This document shows, one piece after another, positions 16,773 through 26,124 of a stretch of 64,000 nucleotides of DNA. The first letter of the stretch is position 1. Every line of letters starts with the position of its first letter. The position numbers were made by a program, and so were the translations under genes. Where the stretch lies: contig JAFQBE010000024.1 of NCBI GenBank assembly GCA_017416765.1, forward strand, positions 96,208 through 160,207, read 5' to 3'. The DNA is from Clostridia bacterium (lineage in GTDB: Bacteria; Bacillota; Clostridia; Oscillospirales; Acutalibacteraceae). The notes under the pieces are model-generated. The model was not told the origin of the DNA, searched no databases, and saw nothing but the letters and a program-made list of their open reading frames with translations.

Positions 16773-17668
16773 TTTTCGGTATACACCTCAATGGTATTAT
16801 TGGTTACAGTAAAAACTATACTTCCGTCTTCATCCGTACGGTAAACGGGTATTTCCAAATCATATATTGCTTCAATAACTTCCCTGTGCGGATGACCGTA
16901 ATCGTTATTTTCGCCGCAGGATATTACGGCATAACCGGGATTTACCGCATTCAAAAATCCGAGAGTATTAGATGTTGAGCTGCCGTGATGACCGAGTTTA
17001 AATACATCAGCAGACAAATCGTATTCAGAATTAATCAACTGCTTTTCAACCTGTTTTTCAGCATCTCCGGTAAACAAAAAGCTTCTGCCCTGATAAGTCA
17101 GCTTTACAACTACAGACATATTGTTAAGATTTTCATCCTGCTCAAACGGAGCAAAAATTTCAAATTCCGCACCGCCAACAGAATAAACATTACCGGGCAC
17201 AGCTGCAATGATGCGCGCACCACTGCTTTTAGCCGCAGTAAGCAGCTTTTCATATGTCATTGTTGTAGGAGTATTTGATTTTGAAAGACGGGGCATGATA
17301 ATATTTGAAACCGCACTTGCTTCAATAACCTCGGCAAGTCCGCCGATATGGTCGGAATGAGGATGCGTGGCAACTATATATTCAAAGCTATCAGCATTGT
17401 ACTTATCAAGATAATCAAGAACGGTTTGTTCATTGCCGTTTTCACCTGCGTCAATAAGCATATTTTTACCGTTTGACTGAATAAGTACACAATCACCTTG
17501 TCCGATATCAATAAAATGCACAGCGAAATCGGCATTTAGGTTTTCGGGTGTTTCGCCGCTGAAAAACGGTAAATCCGCCTTTTCAGATAGCAAAACAATT
17601 ATCAGCAAAATTATAACTGTTACAAGTGAAGTAACGGTTTTATTTTTTGCGCTTTTTCGGTTGGCCAT
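16769..17668 (-). CDS. ComEC-like metallo-beta-lactamase-fold hydrolase, membrane anchored
   Basis: A 299-residue protein. The start at 17668 (MANRKSAKN) has GAGG upstream and lies inside the last codons of the radical SAM gene (29-base overlap). One N-terminal helix (about residues 13-30) anchors it; the hydrolase domain is outside. Motifs are AVHFIDIGQGDCVLIQ, MLIDAGENG, the metal site THPHSDHIGG, LFTGDAE and KLGHHGSSTS, as in the C-terminal domain of ComEC. Relatives lacking the ComEC channel may degrade DNA or cyclic nucleotides outside the cell; the substrate is unknown here. Confidence 0.88.
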   Translation of the reverse strand: MANRKSAKNKTVTSLVTVIILLIIVLLSEKADLPFFSGETPENLNADFAVHFIDIGQGDCVLIQSNGKNMLIDAGENGNEQTVLDYLDKYNADSFEYIVATHPHSDHIGGLAEVIEASAVSNIIMPRLSKSNTPTTMTYEKLLTAAKSSGARIIAAVPGNVYSVGGAEFEIFAPFEQDENLNNMSVVVKLTYQGRSFLFTGDAEKQVEKQLINSEYDLSADVFKLGHHGSSTSNTLGFLNAVNPGYAVISCGENNDYGHPHREVIEAIYDLEIPVYRTDEDGSIVFTVTNNTIEVYTEK

Positions 17669-19517
17669 AGCTTTTCTTACCTCTGAAATCGTTATTTTTT
17701 GCAGATTTGTTGTGTCCTTGTGCAGGCTGTGAATCACCCTTAATCAGGCAATTGGGTCCGCTGCCGATTAAATCAGCTCTGCCCGCACGCTTTAACGCTT
17801 CAGTTACAAGGGCTTTGTTTTTCGGGTTGAAATACTGAAGTAATGCACGCTGTAAAGCCTTATCGTGTTCTGATTTTGCAACATAAACCTCTTTTAATGT
17901 ATACGGGTCAAGCCCCGTATAAAACATACAGGTTGAAACCGTACCTGGGGTCGGATAAAAATCCTGAACCTGTTCGGGACGGATTTTGTTTTTCTTCAGA
18001 AACAGCGCAAGCTCAACTGCATCCTTGAGTGTACTGCCTGGGTGCGATGACATAAGGTAAGGAACAAGATACTGCTCTTTACCGATTTCTTTATTATACT
18101 TATAATAACGCTTTGCAAATTCAAGGTAGGTTTCAATATGCGGTTTGCCCATAGAATCAAGAACCGCTGCCGAACAATGCTCGGGTGCAACCTTGAGCTG
18201 ACCGCTGATATGGTGCTGAACAAGCTCGCGGAAAAACTTATCGTCTTTATCAGCGATAAGATAATCAAAGCGTATACCGGAGCGTACAAAGACCTTTTTG
18301 ATTTTAGGTAAGGAGCGCACTTCACGCAGAATATCAAGGTATTCCTCATGGTTGGCTATAAGATTCGGGCAAGGCTTTGGGGCAAGGCATTTTTTACCCT
18401 TGCAAAGCCCTTTTTCAAGCTGAATATCACAAGCTGGTCTGCGGAAATTTGCCGTAGGACCGCCGACATCGTGAATATATCCCTTAAAATTCGGCATAGA
18501 TGTAAGAAGCTTTGCTTCTTCAACAACCGACTGTTTGCTTCTTGATGTAATAAACCTGCCCTGATGAAAGGCAAGCGAACAGAAATTACACGCACCGTAG
18601 CAGCCGCGGTTGTGAGTAATTGAAAATTCAACCTCTTCAATAGCCAGCACACCGCCCTTTGAAGCATAAACGGGATGCACGGCACGCATAAACGGCAGCT
18701 TATAAACCGCATCGAGCTCCTCAGTTGTAAGCGGGGGCATAGGCGGATTCTGCACAAGTATTTTATTGCCATGGCGCTGTTTAATCAGCTTACCTCGGAT
18801 ATGGTCAGCCTCATCCATTTGTATGCGGCAGGAAACGGCATATTCGCGCTTGTTATTTACAACATTTTCAAATGACGGACATTCTGCACCCATAAGCGGA
18901 GTTTCACGCACATCACAGGCATAGCAAGTACCTTTAATATCTCTGATTGTGCTGATATGTTCACCTTTAGCAAGTCTGTCAGCAATTTCTGCGGTCTGCT
19001 TTTCGCCCATACCGTAGGAAAGCAAATCCGCCTGTGAATCAAAAAGAATTGAACGGCGCACTTTATCATCCCAATAATCATAATGTGCAAAGCGACGCAA
19101 AGAGGCTTCAAGCCCCCCGATAATTATCGGCACATCACCGTAAAGCTCACGGATTTTATTACAGTAAACTATAACTGCTCTGTCCGGTCTTTTACCGCCT
19201 ATACCGCCGGGTGAATATGCATCATCATGTCTGCGTTTTTTGGCTGCGGTATAATGTGCAACCATTGAATCTATATTACCGCTGCTGACAAAAAAACCAA
19301 GGCGCGGCTTACCAAAGCGCATAAAATCATCATTATTGCGCCAATCCGGCTGTGCCAGAAAAGCAACGCGATATCCCCTGCTTTCAAGCACACGGCAAAT
19401 TATTGAAGCACCAAAGCTCGGGTGGTCAACATACGCATCACCGCAGACATATACAAAGTCTATGCTATCCCACCCGCGTTCTTTTACTTCCTGCATATTT
19501 ATAGGAAAAAACGGCAT
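17640..19517 (-). CDS. YgiQ-family radical SAM protein
   Basis: A 625-residue UPF0313/YgiQ protein. The N-terminal cobalamin-binding-like part includes FVYVCGDAYVDHPSFG and VAFLAQPDW. The radical SAM cluster is C306, C310 and C313 in NRGCYGACNFCSLAFHQG. Further conserved text is YIHDVGGPTANFR and QDFYPTPGTVSTCMFYTG. The basic tail (KKSYGQPKKRKK) is typical. It probably carries out a radical methylation or rearrangement; the substrate is unknown. It starts three bases after the ftsK stop, so the two are coupled. Confidence 0.93.
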   Translation of the reverse strand: MPFFPINMQEVKERGWDSIDFVYVCGDAYVDHPSFGASIICRVLESRGYRVAFLAQPDWRNNDDFMRFGKPRLGFFVSSGNIDSMVAHYTAAKKRRHDDAYSPGGIGGKRPDRAVIVYCNKIRELYGDVPIIIGGLEASLRRFAHYDYWDDKVRRSILFDSQADLLSYGMGEKQTAEIADRLAKGEHISTIRDIKGTCYACDVRETPLMGAECPSFENVVNNKREYAVSCRIQMDEADHIRGKLIKQRHGNKILVQNPPMPPLTTEELDAVYKLPFMRAVHPVYASKGGVLAIEEVEFSITHNRGCYGACNFCSLAFHQGRFITSRSKQSVVEEAKLLTSMPNFKGYIHDVGGPTANFRRPACDIQLEKGLCKGKKCLAPKPCPNLIANHEEYLDILREVRSLPKIKKVFVRSGIRFDYLIADKDDKFFRELVQHHISGQLKVAPEHCSAAVLDSMGKPHIETYLEFAKRYYKYNKEIGKEQYLVPYLMSSHPGSTLKDAVELALFLKKNKIRPEQVQDFYPTPGTVSTCMFYTGLDPYTLKEVYVAKSEHDKALQRALLQYFNPKNKALVTEALKRAGRADLIGSGPNCLIKGDSQPAQGHNKSAKNNDFRGKKSYGQPKKRKK

Positions 19518-19520
19518 TTT

Positions 19521-22223
19521 TTATTCCTCGCTGCCTTCAATGCCTAAAGGCGAAGAATCGCCTCTGGCTATCATTTCGTTAAACTGCTGCTTACTCATAA
19601 GCACCTTACGCGGCTTTGCACCCTCAAACGGACCGATAATTCCTTTTTCTTCAAGCTCGTCCATTATGCGCGCTGCCTTAGCATAGCCTATTTTCAGCTT
19701 GCGCTGCAGCAAGGTTGTTGAAGCAAGCTGATTTTCCACAACAACAGCGATTGCGCGCATTGTTTCTTCGTCAGCCTGGCTGTCGGGACTGCTGTCGGGG
19801 TCAGGCAAATCAGAGCCCTTCTTCTTTTCCATTACAGCCGCTTTTTCAATTTCTTCCATAACCTCGCTGTCGTATTCACATTCACCCTGCGCACGGATGA
19901 AATCGGTTACCTTTTCAACCTCTTCATCGGATACGTAGCAGCCCTGAATACGAAGCGGCTTTGAAATGCCGACTGGGCTGAACAGCATATCGCCGTTACC
20001 GAGCAGCTTTTCAGCACCTGCGGTATCAATAATTGTTCTGGAGTCAACCTGCTGCGAAACATAAAGAGCAAGTCGGCTGGGAATATTGGCCTTGATAAGA
20101 CCTGTGATAACATCAACAGACGGACGCTGTGTTGCAATAACAAGGTGCATACCTGCGGCACGAGCCATCTGAGCAAGGCGGCAGACAGAATCTTCAACCT
20201 CATTTTTTGCAACCATCATAAGATCGGAAAGCTCGTCGATGAAAATACAAATCTGGTACATAGGCTGCATATCGGGGGTTTTTGCGGCAAGCTTATTATA
20301 TCCGCCTATGTCGCGAACACCCTTTTCCGAAAACAGCTTATAGCGTTTAAGCATTTCGGAAACCGCCCATGAAAGCGCACCGGCAGCCTTTCTTGCATCG
20401 GAAACAACCGGTACCATAAGGTGCGGTATACCTCGGTAAACTGTAAATTCAACCTGCTTGGGGTCAATCATAATGAGCTTGACTTCATCGGGTGTTGAAT
20501 TGAAAAGAATACTGATAATCATTGCGTTAAGGCATACGGATTTACCCGAACCCGTAGTACCTGCAACAAGCAAGTGAGGCATTTTTGCAAGGTCGGTACA
20601 GATAACGTTTCCCGAAATATCCTTACCGAGTGCAACATTGAGCTTGCTTTTTGCCGACCTGAACTGCGGCGATTCAACAATTTCACGCATGGTAACGGTA
20701 AGCCTTGTACGGTTGGGAACTTCTATACCGACAGCGGCTTTATTCGGAATAGGTGCTTCAATACGCACACCGGAGGAAGCAAGATTCATTGCAATATCAT
20801 CCGCAAGGTTTGCTATACGGCTGATTTTTATACCCGGGGCAGGCTGCAACTCATAACGCGTAACAGACGGACCGCGTGCTATATCAACTATTTTTGTTTC
20901 AATATTGAAGTTGCGCAGGGTTTCCACAAGCTTGTTTGCATTTGCGGTAAGCTCATCCTTTATATCCGCATCGCCCGAACTCTGTGCTTCTGCAAGACAT
21001 TCAACTGCGGGCAGAACATAAACATGCTTATGCTCTTCGGGTTCTTCTTCAATTGTTTCCTGCGCGGGCGGTTCTTCCTGTGCTTCGCGTGCAGCCTTGT
21101 CAATAAGGTCAACTACATCCTGCGCCGGCAACTGTTCCTGTGCTTCTTCAGCAACATCAGGTTCAGCAATAATCTGCGGTTCTTCCGCAGGAATTTCCGC
21201 AACAGGTTCTTCTTTGGTTTCCGCCTTTTCATCCGGCACAATATCAAGATTTATACCGCTTGGCATGGGACTGAACACGGGAATATCGGGCTTAAACTCA
21301 TCATCATTCTGCTCGACATACTCAATCGGTTCATCCTTTTTATTTGGCAGCGGGTCATAATCATCGTGGAAAAAGCCTCTACCGAGTTTAGGTCTTTTAA
21401 GGACCTTTTCAGGCTCGGGCAGCTGATAATCGTCTGTCTTTTTACTTGCAGGCCTCTTTTCTTCCTTAACCTTTACTGGCTTGGTTTCTTCTTCAAGGCG
21501 CTTTTGCTCCATACGCTGCTGAGTATAATCAGTTGCCTTGCTGAACGGCTTTACAACAAGCTCCATAAGTTTCGGAATAGTAGTGCCCGTGAGTAACATA
21601 ACAAGCACAAAAAGAAGTATTATTACAGTAATCAAACCGCCGACCTTGCCGAAAAGTCTTGTAATAATGCCGCCGAAAATCGCACCTGCTGCACCGCCGT
21701 TGGTAATGCTCAAGCCTTCTTGCCACGCAGAGGTTATCTGCTCGGAAAAGGCTGTATGCGCAAGATAATCGGAGCTATGCGATGCCGCATGAAGCACGGA
21801 AGAAAGGCATACTGCTGCGCTTGCAATACCACCTATACGCAAGGCTATACCGTTAAGCGGTCTGTCCTTTGAAAGAACATACGCCGAATAAAACAGCATA
21901 ACGGGAATTGCAAAGGCACACACACCGAAAAGGCCGAAGAAAATATCCTTCAGTCCCTGCCATAAATTTGTTTCACCTTCGGCAACACCACTGGGCACTA
22001 TTGTAATACAAAGCAATAAAATAGCTACAGCAAACATAACGCTTGAAACAACCTGCCTGCGCGCTGCACTGCGTGCTGCCGCTTCTGCCTGCTGTTTTTT
22101 GGTTTGTGCAGCCTTTGAAGTGCCTGATTTTTTATTAAAATTGGTCTGCTTCTTTGTTGCAGAAGCAGCACCAGTATTTTTCTTGGATGCGTTTGATTTT
22201 TTCTTGTTGTTGGTTTCTGCCAT
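19521..22223 (-). CDS. ftsK: DNA translocase FtsK/SpoIIIE
   Basis: A 900-residue membrane DNA pump. A basic, Lys/Ala-rich N-terminus (about residues 1-55) is followed by four membrane helices (to about residue 215), a long acidic Pro/Glu linker (about residues 230-420) and the motor: Walker A VAGTTGSGKS near residue 550 and Walker B CIFIDELSDL. The gamma winged helix (about residues 820-885; TTLLQRKLKIGYAKAARIMDELEE) reads the orienting DNA sequences. GAGGAT precedes the ATG. It moves chromosomes at the closing septum and, as SpoIIIE, into a forespore; the sequence does not separate the two roles. Confidence 0.95.
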   Translation of the reverse strand: MAETNNKKKSNASKKNTGAASATKKQTNFNKKSGTSKAAQTKKQQAEAAARSAARRQVVSSVMFAVAILLLCITIVPSGVAEGETNLWQGLKDIFFGLFGVCAFAIPVMLFYSAYVLSKDRPLNGIALRIGGIASAAVCLSSVLHAASHSSDYLAHTAFSEQITSAWQEGLSITNGGAAGAIFGGIITRLFGKVGGLITVIILLFVLVMLLTGTTIPKLMELVVKPFSKATDYTQQRMEQKRLEEETKPVKVKEEKRPASKKTDDYQLPEPEKVLKRPKLGRGFFHDDYDPLPNKKDEPIEYVEQNDDEFKPDIPVFSPMPSGINLDIVPDEKAETKEEPVAEIPAEEPQIIAEPDVAEEAQEQLPAQDVVDLIDKAAREAQEEPPAQETIEEEPEEHKHVYVLPAVECLAEAQSSGDADIKDELTANANKLVETLRNFNIETKIVDIARGPSVTRYELQPAPGIKISRIANLADDIAMNLASSGVRIEAPIPNKAAVGIEVPNRTRLTVTMREIVESPQFRSAKSKLNVALGKDISGNVICTDLAKMPHLLVAGTTGSGKSVCLNAMIISILFNSTPDEVKLIMIDPKQVEFTVYRGIPHLMVPVVSDARKAAGALSWAVSEMLKRYKLFSEKGVRDIGGYNKLAAKTPDMQPMYQICIFIDELSDLMMVAKNEVEDSVCRLAQMARAAGMHLVIATQRPSVDVITGLIKANIPSRLALYVSQQVDSRTIIDTAGAEKLLGNGDMLFSPVGISKPLRIQGCYVSDEEVEKVTDFIRAQGECEYDSEVMEEIEKAAVMEKKKGSDLPDPDSSPDSQADEETMRAIAVVVENQLASTTLLQRKLKIGYAKAARIMDELEEKGIIGPFEGAKPRKVLMSKQQFNEMIARGDSSPLGIEGSEE

Positions 22224-22277
22224 TTCTATATCCTCAACTGTTCTGAAAATTACTTAAAAGAAACAAATATTTAAGTT

Positions 22278-22306
22278 ATTATATCACTTTTAAAACATTT
22301 GTTCAA
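22278..22306 (-). promoter_or_regulatory. Promoter of the ftsK operon
   Basis: Minus-strand TTGAAC (22306-22301), 17-base spacer ending TGA, TATAAT (22283-22278): an extended -10 promoter 55 bases upstream of ftsK. Confidence 0.8.
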
Positions 22307-22459
22307 TAGATTTAATTATTTTTTGCAGTAGAATTACTTTGCTGTTGAAGTTGAAAAAATAGTATTCATATGATATTTTTAAAATGTTTTAATTATTTTT
22401 CCAACCTTTTTAAACCTTATGTGTCTATATGTATGAAAGCAGCTTTCAAGGAGAACAAA

Positions 22460-24100
22460 ATGAACAGAACTGATGCTGAAAAATGGACAAATGAATATTT
22501 AAAGCCGGTCTTTGGCTTTGCTTTGAAAAAGTGCGCAAACATTGAGGATGCAGAAGATTTATCGCAGGAAATTATGGCGAAGGTTTATATTGCCTTGATG
22601 AAGCGTAATGATATTGAAGATACTTCAAAATTCATCTGGACTATTGCACACAACTGCCTGAACAATTATTACCGCGATAATAACCACAGTTTTATCGGTG
22701 TACCGATTGACGAGGTTGAGAACTGCCTTTGTGATGATATTCCGATTGCTGAATCAGCACTGATTGAGCGTGAAGAAATTTCAAAACTTTATTCCGAAAT
22801 TGCGTATCTGTCAAAGCTGCAACGCCGAATAGTAATTATGTATTACTATGAAAATCGAAATCAGAAAGAGATAGCTGAAGCGTTAAATATTCCGCTCGGC
22901 ACAGTAAAGTGGCATTTGTTCGAAGCCAAAAATGAACTTAAAAGAGGTATGGAAATTATGAGAGAACCAAGCAACCTGGTATTCAACCCCATAAAATTTG
23001 ATATGTGCAGTTTCAGTGGTAAAGCAGGTACAAAGGGCGATATTTCAAGCTTTTTCCGAAGTGTATTTTCGCAAAACATTGTTTATGCCATAAGAAATAA
23101 AGCGAAAACGATAAATGAAATAGCCGATGAATTAGGAGTATCGCCTGTTTATGTTGAAAGCGAAGCAGAATATTTAGAAGAATACGGATTTTTGTTAAAG
23201 CAGAAAAACAAATACATTTGTAATATTATTCTTTCAGAACCTACAGATGAGATTAACCGCTTACATGACGAAATGTATCAGAAAGCAGCAAAGATTTTTG
23301 CAAACGAGTTATATGATGAGCTTATTAAATCTGATTTGATAGAAAGTGATTGTATTTTAGGCGGCTACAATGATACACTGGATAAAAACTTTTTAATGTG
23401 GGCACTTGTACCGTTCATTACAGCTTTCAGTAGTAAAAATATACCGGATAAAAGCATAGCTTTTTCCGACATTTATACTATAAGACCTGACGGCGGTAAA
23501 AATATTTGCTATGCAACAGTTTCATCACCCGATGTAAATCCTCCGATATATAACGAAGAAATGAAAAAATTTAAAGGTCCTTTTTGGAACGGTCTGACCG
23601 ATAAAATAACTCTATGGACCATTGACTCCGAATGGTCGAATAATCGCATTAACGAAAACTATCAGCTGACGGTAGTGCGCGATTTGACCTTGCTTAATAA
23701 TTACCTGAATGATGTGGTTTTAAGCGAAGATGACTATGCATATCTTGCAGAAAAAGGGTACATTTCCGTCAACGGCAAACCTGAAGAAAAATTCAAAACC
23801 GCTTTAAAAATTATCTATATAAAGGATGAAACATCTCGAAACAAGCTGTTATCAATCGGTGATGCTATAAAAGAAGAACACAAAGATTACTTCGAAAAAC
23901 TGAAAAAGCCATATATAAATGCAGTACTCAAAGCCACACCTGAACACTTACAAAAAATGAGAATGTACGGTTTGCAGCATATCTTTCACGGCGATGCATG
24001 GTTTATTCTGCATTGTATTAAAGAGCTTGTTAATAACGGTAAATTAACATTACCCACCGAAAAACAAAAACAGGCGCTTATGACAATATTATTTAAATAA
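22460..24100 (+). CDS. ECF-type sigma factor with a long C-terminal extension
   Basis: A 546-residue protein; the start at 22460 is set by AAGGAG 6 bases upstream. Region 2 (about residues 10-80) includes CANIEDAEDLSQEIMAKVY and FIWTIAHNCLNNYYRD. Region 4 (about residues 115-165) includes LQRRIVIMYYYENRNQKEIAEALN and GTVKWHLFEAKNELK. A standard ECF sigma ends here; this one has about 380 more residues. They begin with a second winged helix (IVYAIRNKAKTINEIADELGVSPVYVES) and continue with an unrecognised domain. No anti-sigma gene is adjacent, so the extension may sense the signal itself. The -10 box is probably TATGAT near 22371. Confidence 0.85.
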   Translation: MNRTDAEKWTNEYLKPVFGFALKKCANIEDAEDLSQEIMAKVYIALMKRNDIEDTSKFIWTIAHNCLNNYYRDNNHSFIGVPIDEVENCLCDDIPIAESALIEREEISKLYSEIAYLSKLQRRIVIMYYYENRNQKEIAEALNIPLGTVKWHLFEAKNELKRGMEIMREPSNLVFNPIKFDMCSFSGKAGTKGDISSFFRSVFSQNIVYAIRNKAKTINEIADELGVSPVYVESEAEYLEEYGFLLKQKNKYICNIILSEPTDEINRLHDEMYQKAAKIFANELYDELIKSDLIESDCILGGYNDTLDKNFLMWALVPFITAFSSKNIPDKSIAFSDIYTIRPDGGKNICYATVSSPDVNPPIYNEEMKKFKGPFWNGLTDKITLWTIDSEWSNNRINENYQLTVVRDLTLLNNYLNDVVLSEDDYAYLAEKGYISVNGKPEEKFKTALKIIYIKDETSRNKLLSIGDAIKEEHKDYFEKLKKPYINAVLKATPEHLQKMRMYGLQHIFHGDAWFILHCIKELVNNGKLTLPTEKQKQALMTILFK

Positions 24101-24117
24101 AATGCTGTATATCTGCC

Positions 24118-24146
24118 TTGACAAATAAAGCAATAAGTTTTAATAT
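24118..24146 (+). promoter_or_regulatory. Promoter of the aconitase-isocitrate dehydrogenase operon
   Basis: TTGACA (24118-24123), 17-base spacer, TAATAT (24141-24146), about 33 bases before the aconitase start. Confidence 0.8.
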
Positions 24147-24178
24147 ATATCCATATGTTTTTTGGAGGAAAAGGAAAT

Positions 24179-26119
24179 ATGGGTTATAACATAGCACAAA
24201 AGCTTATCAAGAGCCATCTTGTAAGCGGCGAAATGATTCCCGGAACGGAAATCGGTCTTAAAATCGACCAGACTCTTACTCAGGATGCAACAGGTACAAT
24301 GGCATACCTTGAATTTGAGGCAATGGGCGTTGAAAGAGTAAGAACCGAACTTTCCGTTGCATACATTGACCACAACACACTTCAGACCGGCTTTGAAAAC
24401 GCTGACGACCACCGCTTTATCCAGAGCGTAGCCAAAAAGCGCGGTCTTCGATACTCACGCCCCGGTAACGGTATCTGCCACCAGGTTCACCTTGAACGCT
24501 TCGGCAAACCGGGCAAAACCCTTATAGGCTCAGACAGCCACACACCCACAGGTGGCGGTATTGGTATGCTTGCAATGGGTTCGGGCGGTATGGATGTTGC
24601 TGTTGCAATGGGCGGCGGTACATACTATATTCCGATGCCGAAGGTGGTTAAAGTTAATCTTACAGGCAAGCTTTCTCCCTGGGTAGCAGCAAAAGACGTT
24701 ATACTTGAAGTTCTGCGCATTATGAGCGTTAAAGGCGGTGTGGGCAGAATTATTGAATACGGCGGTGAAGGTGTCAAAACACTTTCCGTACCCGAAAGAG
24801 CCACAATTACAAACATGGGTGCAGAGCTTGGTGCCACCACCTCTGTTTTCCCGTCAGACGAAAATACAAAGGCTTTCCTTGCTGCTCAAGGCAGAGAGGA
24901 AGACTGGATAGAGCTTAAAGCAGATGACGATGCTGAATACGAAAAGGTTATTGATATTGACCTTTCAAGCCTTGCTCCTATGGCAGCTATGCCCCACATG
25001 CCCGATAATGTTAAATCCGTAACAGAAATCGGCGAAATCAAGGTTGACCAGGTCTGCATCGGCTCATGCACAAACTCTTCACTTCACGATATGCTTAAAG
25101 TTGCAGCTATCCTCAAGGGTAAGACAGTTAACCCCGATGTCAGCCTTTCCATTGCACCCGGCTCAAAGCAGGTTCTTACCATGCTTTCTCTCAACGGTGC
25201 ACTTGCCGATATGATTGCAGCCGGTGCAAGAATACTTGAATCAGCCTGCGGTCCGTGTATCGGTATGGGTCAATCACCTAATTCAAAGGGTATTTCACTT
25301 CGTACCTTCAACAGAAACTTTGAAGGCAGAAGCGGTACTGCAGACGCAGGTATTTACCTTGTAAGCCCCGAGGTTGCCGCAGCAAGCGCAATAACAGGCG
25401 TACTGACAGATCCGAGAACACTCGGCGAATTCCCCGAAATTGAGATGCCGGAAGAATTCCTTATCAACGATAATATGGTTGAGCTTCCCGCAAGTGTTGA
25501 GGAAGCAGACGCAGTTGAAATCAAATACGGTCCTAACATAAAGCCCTTCCCCACAAGCGTTGCTCTTCCCGACAGCATTGAAGCCAAGGCAATACTCAAG
25601 GTTGGCGACAACATTACAACCGACCATATTATGCCCGCAGGCGCAAAGATTCTCCCCTACCGTTCAAATATTCCCTACCTTTCAAACTTCTGCTTTAGAC
25701 AGTGCGACGAAAACTTTGCAGAAAACTGCAAGCGTGAAGGCAGCGGCATAATTATCGGCGGTGCTAACTACGGTCAGGGTTCATCGCGTGAGCATGCAGC
25801 ACTTGTTCCGCTGTATCTTGGAATCAAGGCTGTTATAACGCAGTCCTTTGCGCGTATCCACTGCGCAAACCTTATAAACGCAGGTATTATCCCCTTCACA
25901 TTCAAAAATGCTGAAGATTACAACAAGATTGACACAAACGATGTTCTTTATATGCCCGATGTCAGAGCTGAAATTTCCGAAGGTAAGGAAGTCAAGCTCA
26001 TCAATAAGACAAAGAACGAAGAATACACACTCTGCTACGAGCTTTCCGACCGTCAGCGCGATATGATACTTGCGGGCGGACTGCTCAACTACACAAGAGA
26101 AAACGGAAAGGATAACTGA
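24179..26119 (+). CDS. acnA: Aconitate hydratase
   Basis: A 646-residue aconitase of the shorter type found in Clostridia. The start at 24179 is supported by GGAGG and AAGGAAA just upstream. The [4Fe-4S] ligands are in CIGSCTNSS (one Cys) and SACGPCIGMG (two Cys). Substrate residues lie in GSDSHTPTGGGIGMLA and in the swivelling C-terminal domain (ANYGQGSSREHAAL). It interconverts citrate and isocitrate in the cytoplasm. Five bases separate it from the isocitrate dehydrogenase gene, so the two make 2-oxoglutarate precursors for glutamate. No citrate synthase gene is in the window. Confidence 0.93.
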   Translation: MGYNIAQKLIKSHLVSGEMIPGTEIGLKIDQTLTQDATGTMAYLEFEAMGVERVRTELSVAYIDHNTLQTGFENADDHRFIQSVAKKRGLRYSRPGNGICHQVHLERFGKPGKTLIGSDSHTPTGGGIGMLAMGSGGMDVAVAMGGGTYYIPMPKVVKVNLTGKLSPWVAAKDVILEVLRIMSVKGGVGRIIEYGGEGVKTLSVPERATITNMGAELGATTSVFPSDENTKAFLAAQGREEDWIELKADDDAEYEKVIDIDLSSLAPMAAMPHMPDNVKSVTEIGEIKVDQVCIGSCTNSSLHDMLKVAAILKGKTVNPDVSLSIAPGSKQVLTMLSLNGALADMIAAGARILESACGPCIGMGQSPNSKGISLRTFNRNFEGRSGTADAGIYLVSPEVAAASAITGVLTDPRTLGEFPEIEMPEEFLINDNMVELPASVEEADAVEIKYGPNIKPFPTSVALPDSIEAKAILKVGDNITTDHIMPAGAKILPYRSNIPYLSNFCFRQCDENFAENCKREGSGIIIGGANYGQGSSREHAALVPLYLGIKAVITQSFARIHCANLINAGIIPFTFKNAEDYNKIDTNDVLYMPDVRAEISEGKEVKLINKTKNEEYTLCYELSDRQRDMILAGGLLNYTRENGKDN

Positions 26120-26124
26120 TTAAT

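Noticed and set aside
20574-21596. 340-codon plus-strand frame opposite ftsK
   Set aside because: It is the antisense shadow of the ftsK motor and linker regions; the composition (Cys, Phe, Arg, Asn rich) is not protein-like.
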